From NCBI RefSeq assembly GCF_023195535.1, contig NZ_JALPNF010000003.1:372001-436000 (forward strand): 64,000 nucleotides of DNA, given 5' to 3'. The position numbers were made by a program, and so were the translations under genes. This stretch comes from Sphingomonas faeni (GTDB lineage: Bacteria > Pseudomonadota > Alphaproteobacteria > Sphingomonadales > Sphingomonadaceae). This document shows positions 54,727 through 62,920 of the stretch, piece after piece. The notes under the pieces are model-generated. The model did no database searches. It was not told the DNA's origin and saw only the letters and a list, made by a program, of their open reading frames with translations. The stretch's first letter is position 1; the number at the start of each line of letters is the position of its first letter.

Positions 54727-57700
54727 CTATTCGGCTGGCTGAAGGGTCGCGGCGGGGGCAGGCCGGCGGCGTTCGAACCGCATCGCCAGCGCTCGCGCGA
54801 CGACATAGAAGGTGGGGGTGAAGAGCAGACCGAACCCGGTCACGCCGATCATCCCGAAGAACACCGCGGTGCCGAGCGCCTGGCGGAGTTCCGCACCGGC
54901 CCCGGTCGCGATCACCAGCGGCACCGCGCCGAGGATGAACGCGAAGCTCGTCATCAGGATCGGCCGCAACCGGTCCTTCGCCGCGCGGACCGCCGCCTCG
55001 ACCGGGGTGAGGCCGTCCTGTTCCTCGGCCTGCTTGGCGAACTCGACCACGAGGATCGCGTTCTTCGCCGCCAAGGCAATCAGCACGACCAGGCCGATCT
55101 GCGTGAGGACGTTGTTGTCCATACCTCGCAGGTTCACGCCGGTCATCGCGGCCAACAGGCACATCGGCACGATCAGAATGATCGCGAGTGGCAACGTCAG
55201 GCTCTCATATTGCGCGGCGAGCACGAGGAAGACGAACACCACCGCCATGCCGAAGACGAGCGCGGCGGTGCTGCCGGCGGCTTTCTGCTGATAGGCGATG
55301 CCGGTCCATTCATGCGCGTAGCCGGCGGGCAGCGACGCATCGGCGAGCTTCTCCATCGCGACCAGCGACTGGCCGGACGAATAGCCCTTGGCGGTGTCGC
55401 CATCGACCTCGACCGCGGGGAAGAGGTTGTAGCGGACGACGCGGTACGGGCCGGTCTTGTCCTTGAAGGTCGAGACCGAACCGACCGGGACCATCTGGCC
55501 CGAGTTGGAGCGCGTCTTGAGGTTGGCGATATCCGCGGTGGTGTTGCGGAACGGCGCGTCGGCCTGCGCGGTGACGCGGTAGGTGCGGCCGAGCAGGTTG
55601 AAGTCGTTGACGAAGGCCGAGCCGAGATAGACCTGCAACGCCTCGAAAACGCGCTCGGGGGGAACGCCGAGGAGATTGGCCTTGGCGCGGTCGACGTCGG
55701 CGAAGATGCGCGGCGTGGCGGTGTCGAAGAAGGTGTAGACCTGCGCGAGACCCTTGGTCTGGTTCGCCTGGCCGATCAGCGCGTAGCTTGTCTTGCCGAG
55801 GTCGGCGTAACCGTGGCCACCCTGGTCCTGCACCATCAGGCGGTACCCGCCGGCCGAGCCGATGCCCGGGATCAACGGCGGCGGGACGATCAGCAGGCGC
55901 GCTTCGGTGATGTCGCCGGTCGCCTTCTGCGATTCGGCCATGATGCTGGCCAATGTGACGCCGAGCTTCTTGCGTTCCTCGAAGCTCTTGAGCGGGATGT
56001 AGGCGGCGGCCGAGTTGGGGGCGAGTGTCTGTGAGGGGCCGTCGAAACCGGCCAGCATGACCGCGCCCTTGACGCCGGCGAGCGGCAGGATGCGCTTGGC
56101 AACCTTCTGCATGACGGCATCAGTGCGCTCGACCGACGAGCCGGGCGGAAGCTGGATGACGGTCAGGAAATAGCCCTGGTCCTGCGCGGGGACGAAGCCC
56201 GACGGGGTGACCATGAACACGCCCACGGTGACCGCGATCAGCGCGGCATAGGCGACCATCATCCGGCGCGGCGCGGTGACTAGGCGCGCGGTGAGGCGGG
56301 CATAGCTGTCGCTCATCCGCTCGAACCCGCGGTTGAAGGCATCGCCGGCGCGGCGCACGGTACGGGTCAGGCGGTTGCCGGAATCAGCGGGGGCGGTCGG
56401 CTTGAGGAGCATCGCGGCGAGCGCTGGCGACAGCGTCAACGAGATCAGCAGCGAGATGATCGTCGCGGTCGAGATTGTCACTGCGAACTGGCGGTAGAAC
56501 GCGCCCGACAGCCCGGTGAGGAACACGGTCGGGATGAACACCGCGCACAGCACGAGCACGATCGCGACGAGCGCGCCCGACACTTCGTCCATCGACGTAC
56601 GCGCTGCCTCCAGTGGGGAGAGCCCGTGTTCGAGGTTGCGCTCGACATTCTCGACCACGACGATCGCATCATCGACGACGATGCCGATCGCGAGGACGAG
56701 CCCGAACAGCGACAGGTTGTTGAGGCTGTATCCGGCGGCCGCGAGCACCGCGAAGGTGCCGATCAGCGAGACCGGGATCGCCACGATCGGGATGATCGCC
56801 GCGCGCCATTTCTGCAGGAAGACGAGGATGACGAGCACGACGAGGATCATCGCCTCGAACAACGTGTGCTTCACCGCGTCGATCGACTGCGCGATGAATT
56901 CGGTCGGGTTGTAGATGACCTTGTATTCGAGGCCCTTGGGGAAGCGCTTCGACATGCTCTCCATCTCGGCGGTGACGGCCTGCGCCGCGCCGAGTGCGTT
57001 CGAGCCGGGACGCTGGAAGACCGCGGCGATGACCGTGGGCTTGCCGCTGAGATAGGTGTTGGCGCCGTAATCCTGCGCGCCGAGTTCGACGCGCGCGACG
57101 TCCGAGACGCGGACTTGGCGGCCTTGTGCGTCGGTGCGGATGACGACGTCGGCGAACTGCTTGGGATCGGTGAGGCGCCCTTGCGTCTCGACGTTGAGCT
57201 GGAAGGCGCTGTTGCCCTTGTCATAGGGCGGCTGCCCGAGCGTGCCCGCGGCGACCTGGACGTTCTGCGCGCGCAGGGCGGCGACGATCTCGCCGGCGGT
57301 GAGGTCGAGTGCGGCGGCGCGACCGGGGTCGATCCAGACGCGCATCGAATAATCGCGCGCGCCGAACAGCTGCACGTCGCCGACGCCGTCGATGCGGCTG
57401 AGGCGATCGCGGACCTGGGTCAGCGCGTAGTTGGAGATATAGCCGCGATCGAGCGAGTTGTCGGGCGAGACGAGGTTCACCACCATCAGGAAGTCGGGCG
57501 AAGTCTTCCGCGTCACCACGCCGAGGCGCTGAACGTCTTCGGGCAAACGAGGGACGGCGACGGCGACGCGGTTCTGGACGAGCACCTGCGCGGCGTCGAG
57601 GTCGGTGCCGATCTTGAAGGTGACGGTGATCGTCACCTTGCCGTCGCCGGTCGATTGCGACGACTGGTAGAGCATGTTGTCGACGCCGTTGATTTCTTGC

Positions 57701-57903
57701 TCGATCGGCGCGGCGACGGTTTCGGCGACCGTCTCGGCGGAGGCGCCGGGATAGGTCGCGCTGACGGTGACGGTGGGGGGGACGATGTCGGGATATTGCG
57801 ACACCGGCAGCGTCATGTAGGCGATCGCGCCGACGATCGTGATGATCACCGCGATCACGCCCGCGAAGATCGGCCGGGTGATGAAGAAGCGCGAGAAGCG
57901 CAT
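54727..57903 (-). CDS. RND multidrug efflux permease (HAE1 family)
   Basis: The inner-membrane pump, 1058 residues, twelve membrane spans. MRFSRFFITRPIFAGVIAVI opens the first span. VSQYPDIVPPTVTVSA is the porter-domain signature. Charged residues of the proton relay are in LVLAIGIVVDDAIVVVENVE (span 4). The C-terminal half repeats the layout (LIALAAKNAILVVEFA). Related to AcrB/MexB. It is separated from the adaptor gene by 137 bp holding a P1 palindrome, so adaptor and pump may be expressed unequally. Confidence 0.95.
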   Translation of the reverse strand: MRFSRFFITRPIFAGVIAVIITIVGAIAYMTLPVSQYPDIVPPTVTVSATYPGASAETVAETVAAPIEQEINGVDNMLYQSSQSTGDGKVTITVTFKIGTDLDAAQVLVQNRVAVAVPRLPEDVQRLGVVTRKTSPDFLMVVNLVSPDNSLDRGYISNYALTQVRDRLSRIDGVGDVQLFGARDYSMRVWIDPGRAAALDLTAGEIVAALRAQNVQVAAGTLGQPPYDKGNSAFQLNVETQGRLTDPKQFADVVIRTDAQGRQVRVSDVARVELGAQDYGANTYLSGKPTVIAAVFQRPGSNALGAAQAVTAEMESMSKRFPKGLEYKVIYNPTEFIAQSIDAVKHTLFEAMILVVLVILVFLQKWRAAIIPIVAIPVSLIGTFAVLAAAGYSLNNLSLFGLVLAIGIVVDDAIVVVENVERNLEHGLSPLEAARTSMDEVSGALVAIVLVLCAVFIPTVFLTGLSGAFYRQFAVTISTATIISLLISLTLSPALAAMLLKPTAPADSGNRLTRTVRRAGDAFNRGFERMSDSYARLTARLVTAPRRMMVAYAALIAVTVGVFMVTPSGFVPAQDQGYFLTVIQLPPGSSVERTDAVMQKVAKRILPLAGVKGAVMLAGFDGPSQTLAPNSAAAYIPLKSFEERKKLGVTLASIMAESQKATGDITEARLLIVPPPLIPGIGSAGGYRLMVQDQGGHGYADLGKTSYALIGQANQTKGLAQVYTFFDTATPRIFADVDRAKANLLGVPPERVFEALQVYLGSAFVNDFNLLGRTYRVTAQADAPFRNTTADIANLKTRSNSGQMVPVGSVSTFKDKTGPYRVVRYNLFPAVEVDGDTAKGYSSGQSLVAMEKLADASLPAGYAHEWTGIAYQQKAAGSTAALVFGMAVVFVFLVLAAQYESLTLPLAIILIVPMCLLAAMTGVNLRGMDNNVLTQIGLVVLIALAAKNAILVVEFAKQAEEQDGLTPVEAAVRAAKDRLRPILMTSFAFILGAVPLVIATGAGAELRQALGTAVFFGMIGVTGFGLLFTPTFYVVARALAMRFERRRPAPAATLQPAE

Positions 57904-57944
57904 GGTTTGTGTCCTCGAAAGAAGAGCGACGGACGCGCGCCAAC

Positions 57945-58036
57945 ACCACCCCGGCGGAGGCCGGGGCCCAATTGGACGAACCGCAGTGATAAGTCGAAAC
58001 GCTATCCCAATTGGGCCCCGGCCTTCGCCGGGGTGG
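57945..58036. repeat. Palindrome, family P1 (copy 4), inside the RND operon
   Basis: CACCCCGGCGGAGGCCGGGG with CCCAATTGG faces CCCAATTGGG and CCCCGGCCTTCGCCGGGG, with the short loop ACGAACCGCAGTGATAAGTC. It occupies the gap between the adaptor stop (58041) and the pump start (57903) on the same strand. This is the only P1 copy inside a probable operon. Confidence 0.92.
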
Positions 58037-58040
58037 ACGC

Positions 58041-59318
58041 CTATTGCGCGAGCGTGGCTTCACCCGAGATGGGCTGGACGGAGGCTGGCGCCGTCGTACC
58101 CGAGGCCACCAAAATCCGGCCGACCTTCGGCGCGACGGTCGCGCCGGGCATCGCCATCTGCGTGCCCTGGATGATGATCCGGTCGTTCGGCCCGATCCCC
58201 GAGCGCACGATCCGCAGGCCATCGACCACCGGCCCAAGCTCGACCGGCTTCTGGCTTACGACGTTCTTCGCATCGATCGTCAGCACAACCTTCCGCGCCT
58301 GATCGGTCTGCACCGCATCGTCGGGCACCAGCAGCGCCTGCCGCGTGCCCGCACTCGCGAGGCGCATGTTGCCGAACATCCCCGGCGTCAGGAAATACCC
58401 CGGGTTGGCGAGCACCGCGCGGCCACGGATCGTGCCCGAGCGCTGGTCGAGGCCGTTGTCGGTAAAGTCGAGCTTGCCCTTCCACCGATGTTCGGTCTCG
58501 TCCTGCAACTGGATCTCGACCGCTGCCGGCGTCGCGCCGGGCTGACGTGCACGCTGCGTCTTGAGGTACAGCGCCTCGGAGCCGTCGAACGTGAAGTAGA
58601 TCGGGTCGAGCGCGTTGATCGTCGTCAGCACCGTCCCGCCGGTGCCTTCGCCGCCCGCGACTTGGTTGCCGGCATCGACACGGCGATCGGAAATACGACC
58701 GCCGATCGGTGCGCGAACCTGCGTGAAGCCGACGTCCAAAGCGCGGGCGCGTTCACGGGCCTGCGCCGCGGCGAGCGCGGCCTGGGCTGCTTCGAGTTTA
58801 CCGCGGAGGGCGTCGACTTCGCCGGCCGAGACTGCCTCATCGGCCACAAGTCGCTGCGCGCGACCGAGGTCGGTCCGGGCCAGTGACAACGCGCTTTTAG
58901 CGCTCGCGACGTTGGCATGCGCCTCGGCGAGGGCCGCGGCGAACGGCCGAGAATCGATCGTGAAGAGCAACTGGCCCTTGCTGACGATTTCGCCGTCGCG
59001 GAAGTGGATGCCGGTGACTTCGCCGGCGACGCGCGGACGAATCTCGACCGTGCGGCTCGGCGCGAACCGACCGACGTAATCGTCCCATTCGCTGACCTGT
59101 CGCACCAGCGGCGAGGCTACCGTGACGGAGGCGGGCGGGGGTGCCGCCATCGCCGCGTCGGGGTGATCGAACATCTTCACGCTGACTGCGCCGAGCAACG
59201 CGATCGGCACGAGCACCATCGCGCCGCGCTGCCATGCGGGCCGTCGATGACGGTCGGTGGGCGGCGACGATGCGACGTCGGCATCGTTCGCGGCCGTGAT
59301 CGTGGTAAGTTGGTTCAC
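58041..59318 (-). CDS. RND efflux periplasmic adaptor (membrane fusion protein)
   Basis: Links pump and outer-membrane channel. At 425 residues the N-terminus is cytoplasmic, with one hydrophobic segment near residues 33-48 (MVLVPIALLGAVSV). The lipoyl half-motif VEIRPRVAGEVTGIHFRDGE is near 95-115. A coiled-coil hairpin (about 130-190) is followed by VRAPIGGRISDRRVDAG and beta-barrel parts. GTG 59318 overlaps the stop of the upstream small gene by four bases, so the two are coupled. Confidence 0.93.
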   Translation of the reverse strand: MNQLTTITAANDADVASSPPTDRHRRPAWQRGAMVLVPIALLGAVSVKMFDHPDAAMAAPPPASVTVASPLVRQVSEWDDYVGRFAPSRTVEIRPRVAGEVTGIHFRDGEIVSKGQLLFTIDSRPFAAALAEAHANVASAKSALSLARTDLGRAQRLVADEAVSAGEVDALRGKLEAAQAALAAAQARERARALDVGFTQVRAPIGGRISDRRVDAGNQVAGGEGTGGTVLTTINALDPIYFTFDGSEALYLKTQRARQPGATPAAVEIQLQDETEHRWKGKLDFTDNGLDQRSGTIRGRAVLANPGYFLTPGMFGNMRLASAGTRQALLVPDDAVQTDQARKVVLTIDAKNVVSQKPVELGPVVDGLRIVRSGIGPNDRIIIQGTQMAMPGATVAPKVGRILVASGTTAPASVQPISGEATLAQ

Positions 59319-59713
59319 GCTGCGATGCTCCGCTTCTGCTGGGCGCCGACGCGCATGCCGGTGACGCTCTCGACGAGCGTTTCGATCTGTGCCTCGGCAA
59401 AGCCGGCAGCGAGGAAGTTCTGGATCTCGGCCATCGGCAACGCGAAGCCGCGGCGCCAGGCGTACACCGCCATCCGGCGCAACGCCTCAAGCCGGGGGTC
59501 GGCGAGCCGCGACGCGGTGCTCAGGCCGAACAGGCTGCCCATCGCCCGCGAGATACGGCTCGGGCCGGACAGGCTGCGCAACGTGTCGCGCTTGGCGAGC
59601 GCGATGACGCTCCATTCGAGCGCGGAAAAGCCGGTCGGGGCGGGGGCTGCTACAGCCTGCGTGCGGCTGGTGACGGGCGAAGCGAACATGTTGTCGAGGT
59701 CGAGATAAGCCAT
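59315..59713 (-). CDS. Unknown 132-residue protein coupled to RND adaptor
   Basis: First gene of the efflux operon: it ends in GTGA shared with the adaptor start. From ATG 59713, MAYLDLDNMFASPVTSRTQA opens a short disordered part. Then GFSALEWSVIALAKRDTLRS and LSGPSRISRAMGSLFGLST appear, followed by a helical C-terminus (LEALRRMAVYAWRRGFALP, AEIQNFLAAGFAEAQIETL). No signal peptide or membrane segment, so it should be cytosolic. I do not recognise the family. The C-terminal AGFAEAQIETLVESV resembles a short ubiquitin-associated-like or substrate-reading helix pair but this is guesswork. Confidence 0.8.
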   Translation of the reverse strand: MAYLDLDNMFASPVTSRTQAVAAPAPTGFSALEWSVIALAKRDTLRSLSGPSRISRAMGSLFGLSTASRLADPRLEALRRMAVYAWRRGFALPMAEIQNFLAAGFAEAQIETLVESVTGMRVGAQQKRSIAA

Positions 59714-59738
59714 GGGATTGTCCCCCTTTTGATTTTTC

Positions 59739-59837
59739 GGGCAAGCGCTGGCCTTCGTCGGTGGACGATCCACCGACGTCAGCTGGTCGCAAGGCGTGCG
59801 CGGTCGTTGCCGGCACATCCTCGTGCCGCGCTTGCCC
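59739..59837 (-). promoter_or_regulatory. Predicted folded 5' leader of the efflux operon
   Basis: Outer arms GGGCAAGCGC / GCGCTTGCCC (exact 10-bp complement) enclose an inner perfect hairpin CGTCGGTGG / CCACCGACG with loop ACGAT. The outer stem lies 25 bases upstream of the first operon start codon. It may act in translation or attenuation; whether it is transcribed depends on the start site. Confidence 0.45.
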
Positions 59838-59946
59838 GCTTGAATTTTCGAGAGTCCGGTCGGCCGAAGCCGTCCGGTGTTAGGTTTGAACCGTGGTCAT
59901 GGGTTTGTGTCCCCGGTTGCCCCCTCCGAAGTAGGAGAGAGCTTCG

Positions 59947-59960
59947 ATACCAGTCGGTAT
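59947..59960. promoter_or_regulatory. TetR-type operator O1 upstream of the efflux operon
   Basis: ATACC AGTC GGTAT, a palindrome with a four-base centre, 234 bp upstream of the first operon ATG. Same arms as O3 at the tetR start. Confidence 0.7.
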
Positions 59961-59994
59961 ATAAACCTGGGGTTCATCTAGTCAACAGACTTTT

Positions 59995-60008
59995 GTACCG
60001 GCCGGTAT
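59995..60008. promoter_or_regulatory. TetR-type operator O2 upstream of the efflux operon
   Basis: GTACC GGCC GGTAT, differing from O1 and O3 only in the first base of the left arm. It is 48 bp (centre to centre) from O1 and lies next to a poly-T stretch, a probable promoter element. Confidence 0.7.
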
Positions 60009-60061
60009 TTTTTATCGCGACCGTAACGAAGCGTGACTTTTATGTCGGCGGACCGACCGGC

Positions 60062-60676
60062 TTACTTGGTCGGCCACACCGACAGGCTGGTCTCGACGAG
60101 CTGGTTGAGCTCGGTGCAGGTCGCGCCAGAACCGGCCTGGATCGACAGCCCCTGCATGATCGCGAACAGGTACCGCATCAAGGCATGCGATTCGAGACCG
60201 TCGGGGAACTCGCCCGCAGCCTTGGCCTCGTCGAAGCGCTTCATCAACGCGGCCTCGGACGACGCGCGACGCTTGGCGACCTCGGCCTTGATCGGCTCGG
60301 CTTCCGCACTGCACGCGACGCTGCTGATGACACTCAGGCATCCCTTGGGATCGCAGGTGCTCATCTGCATCTGCAATGCCCCACGGAGAAGCCTTTCCGC
60401 TACGGCGCGCGCGGTCGGCGCTTCCAACGCGGAGGTCATGTAGGCGAGCTTCTCGCGCTCGTAGAGGTCGAGCGCCTTGTGGAACAGCGCTTCCTTGTTG
60501 CCGAACGCCGCGTAGAGGCTGGGCTTGGTGATCCCCATCTCCGCGGTCAATTCGGCCATCGACGCGCCTTCGTAGCCGTTGCGCCAGAACACGCGCAACG
60601 CACCCGCCAGCGCTTCGTCGAGATCGAACTCGCGGGGGCGGCCCTTGGGGGCGGTGAGCGTGCAAAGCCTATTCAT
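60062..60676 (-). CDS. TetR-family repressor of the efflux operon
   Basis: A 204-residue repressor. N-terminal helix-turn-helix: EALAGALRVFWRNGYEGASM, AELTAEMGITKPSLYAAFGNKEALF (residues about 20-65, split here). The C-terminal ligand domain has YMTSALEAPTARAVAERLL and a cysteine cluster (STCDPKGCLSVISSVACSAE) that might sense oxidants. It is read in the same direction as the efflux genes and is upstream of them. Its own ATG lies inside operator O3, implying autorepression. The inducer is unknown. Confidence 0.92.
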   Translation of the reverse strand: MNRLCTLTAPKGRPREFDLDEALAGALRVFWRNGYEGASMAELTAEMGITKPSLYAAFGNKEALFHKALDLYEREKLAYMTSALEAPTARAVAERLLRGALQMQMSTCDPKGCLSVISSVACSAEAEPIKAEVAKRRASSEAALMKRFDEAKAAGEFPDGLESHALMRYLFAIMQGLSIQAGSGATCTELNQLVETSLSVWPTK

Positions 60677-60688
60677 ACCGTTCGGTAT
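60675..60688. promoter_or_regulatory. TetR-type operator O3 over the tetR start codon
   Basis: ATACC GTTC GGTAT, same arms as O1. Its first two bases are part of the tetR ATG (complement of 60674-60676), so a bound repressor would block its own translation start region and promoter. Confidence 0.75.
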
Positions 60689-60828
60689 ATAGGGTAAAAG
60701 CGCAAAAGGTCCAGTGAGTTGCCCCCGAGTTCTGCGCGTAGCGGGCGGTCAGAAACCGATCGGGGAGCAGCGGGCTTGCCGTTTATCGCCTGTCGCGCAA
60801 TCATGCCGCCGTACAAGGGGAGCCCATC

Positions 60829-62727
60829 ATGCGTCGTCGTACCTTCATCGCGGCCCTGCCCGCCACTGCGTTCTTGCCCAACATGGCGCAGGCCCAGACC
60901 GGCGCGACGCGCGGCACACCCGGCGCACAGGGCGCTCAGGGACCAGGGCAGGGCGGTGCGCCACAGCCCGCCACCACCGCTGCCGCAGCACCGTTGCCGC
61001 CGACGTGGGAGACCGGGCTGGACCGTTTCATCAGGCCCGACGTGCACGCGGGCGACCGCCCGGTCGGCGCGAGCTTCGCCTCGCGCACCGCGGCTTACGG
61101 TCTGAACGGCGCGGCGGGTACGGCGCATCCGCTGGCGACGCAGGCGGGGATCGACATCCTCAAGCGCGGTGGTTCGGCGGTCGATGCGGCGATCGCGATC
61201 AACGCGTGCCTCGGGTTTCTGGAACCCACGTCGAGCGGAATCGGCGGCGATGCCTATGCGATGATCTGGGACCCCAAGCTGAAGAAGGTCGTCGGGCTCG
61301 CCGGTTCGGGCAAGAGCCCGCGGGGCCTCAGCCTCGATACGGTGCGGGCGCGCGCGAAGAACGGCGCACTGCCGGCGTTGGGTGCGATCAGCGTGTCGGT
61401 GCCGGGCACGGTCGACGCCTGGTGGACGATGCACCAGCGCTACGGCAAGCTGCCTTGGGCGGACCTGTTCCAGCCGGCGATCGCGCATGCCGAGGCCGGC
61501 GCGCCGGTGCCTGACATCGTCGCCTATTACATCCGCCGCAGCCTCGCCGCGTTCAAGCGTCCGGGCAACGGCCTGGAGGAAGTCGCCAACGCACTGCGCA
61601 CCTACGGCCTCGCGGACGGCAGGGGGCCTGCGCTGGGACAGGTATTCCGCAACCCGGATCTCGCGCGGACCTATCGTGCGATCGCGGCGGGTGGGCGCGA
61701 TGCCTTCTACCAGGGTGACGTGGCGCGGACCGTCGACCGGTACTTCAAGCGGATCGGCGGTTGGCTTCGGTACGAGGATCTCGCCGCGCATCGTTCCGAA
61801 TGGATCGAGCCCAGCCAGACCGACTATCGCGGGACGACGGTGCACGCGCTCGGCGCGAACACGCAGGGGCTGGCGACCTTGCAGATGCTCAACATCCTCG
61901 AACGCTTCGACCTGAAGGGTGCTGGGTTCCAATCGGCGCTGTCGATCCATCTCCAGGCGGAGGCTAAGCGCTTGGCCTATGAGGATCGTGCGCGATATTA
62001 CGCGGATCCGAACTTTGCCAAGCAGCCGGTCGAATGGCTGATCTCGAAGCAATACGCGGCCGAGCGCGCGAAACTGATCCGGCCGGACCGTATCCTGACG
62101 CCGGTCTATCCGGGCCAGGCGCCCAGCCGCGGCGATACCACCTATTTCAGCTGTGCCGACAAGGACGGCATGATGGTGTCGATGATCCAGTCCAATTTCC
62201 GCGGCATGGGATCGGGACTGGTCGCGGACGGTCTTGGATTCATGTTCCAGGATCGCGGCCAGCTGTTCAGCCTGAAGGACGGCCACCCCAACATCTATGC
62301 GCCGGGCAAGCGGCCGTTCCAGACGATCATACCCGGCTTCGCGACGCGCGGAAGCGATCCGTGGATGAGTTTCGGCGTCATGGGCGGCGACATGCAGCCT
62401 CAGGGGCAGACGCAGATCATCGTCAACCGCGTCGACTATGGGCTGGAGATACAGTCGGCGGGCGATTCGCCACGCTGGCATCACGAGGGGTCGTCGCAAT
62501 CGATGGGCGAGGACTCGCCTGGAATGGGCCCAACCGGGCTGTTGCGGCTCGAGACCGGCGTGCCGCTCGCGACGCGGCAAAGGCTGGCGGAGATCGGCTG
62601 GACGATCGGCGATCCCGATGGCGGGTTCGGCCGCTACGAAAGCGTCGAGCACCGGATGGACGGGTCCACGCGGGTTTACGCAGCCGCGAGCGAGATGCGT
62701 GCCGACGGGTGCGCGCTGGCATATTGA
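60829..62727 (+). CDS. ggt: Gamma-glutamyltransferase-family enzyme
   Basis: An exported Ntn-hydrolase. At 632 residues it has a Tat-like signal (MRRRTFIAALPATAFLPNM, then AQAQ). The large-subunit part has GGSAVDAAIAINACLGFLEP and SSGIGGDAYAMIW. The catalytic nucleophile is probably the first Thr in GDTTYFSCADKDG near residue 440, at which the proenzyme would cleave itself. It continues with MQPQGQTQII, PRWHHEG and an intact C-terminus. It resembles glutathione hydrolases, but some relatives act on other gamma-glutamyl or acyl amides. Confidence 0.92.
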   Translation: MRRRTFIAALPATAFLPNMAQAQTGATRGTPGAQGAQGPGQGGAPQPATTAAAAPLPPTWETGLDRFIRPDVHAGDRPVGASFASRTAAYGLNGAAGTAHPLATQAGIDILKRGGSAVDAAIAINACLGFLEPTSSGIGGDAYAMIWDPKLKKVVGLAGSGKSPRGLSLDTVRARAKNGALPALGAISVSVPGTVDAWWTMHQRYGKLPWADLFQPAIAHAEAGAPVPDIVAYYIRRSLAAFKRPGNGLEEVANALRTYGLADGRGPALGQVFRNPDLARTYRAIAAGGRDAFYQGDVARTVDRYFKRIGGWLRYEDLAAHRSEWIEPSQTDYRGTTVHALGANTQGLATLQMLNILERFDLKGAGFQSALSIHLQAEAKRLAYEDRARYYADPNFAKQPVEWLISKQYAAERAKLIRPDRILTPVYPGQAPSRGDTTYFSCADKDGMMVSMIQSNFRGMGSGLVADGLGFMFQDRGQLFSLKDGHPNIYAPGKRPFQTIIPGFATRGSDPWMSFGVMGGDMQPQGQTQIIVNRVDYGLEIQSAGDSPRWHHEGSSQSMGEDSPGMGPTGLLRLETGVPLATRQRLAEIGWTIGDPDGGFGRYESVEHRMDGSTRVYAAASEMRADGCALAY

Positions 62728-62778
62728 GGCACCGTCAATTGCGGGCGATGGCCCCGCATTTATCGTTCGAACCAAGCG

Positions 62779-62883
62779 CCTCCCCGGCGAAGGCCGGGGT
62801 CCATCTGGGGCGTTTTGCCAATCGAGGGCGGCGCCCCGTTGCGACCATCTTTCCAACTGGGCCCCGGCCTTCGCCGGGGTGGT
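62779..62883. repeat. Intergenic palindrome, family P1 (copy 5)
   Basis: CTCCCCGGCGAAGGCCGGGG with CCATCTGGGG faces CCAACTGGGCCCCGG and CCTTCGCCGGGGTGG; loop contains GGGCGGCGCCCCG, itself a small palindrome. Between the convergent ggt and ugd genes. Confidence 0.9.
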
Positions 62884-62920
62884 GCAAATGGTGCGGCCCA
62901 GTGTCGCCGTTGCGCTCTGC

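Larger units (their letters stand above)
59714..60061. other. Structured leader and promoter region of the efflux operon
   Basis: 348 bases without a gene between tetR and the operon. It carries two TetR-type operators (59947-59960 and 59995-60008). Between the operators and the start codon, a leader holds a 9-bp hairpin (59756-59764 with 59770-59778) enclosed by a 10-bp stem, GGGCAAGCGC at 59739-59748 with GCGCTTGCCC at 59828-59837. Confidence 0.7.
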
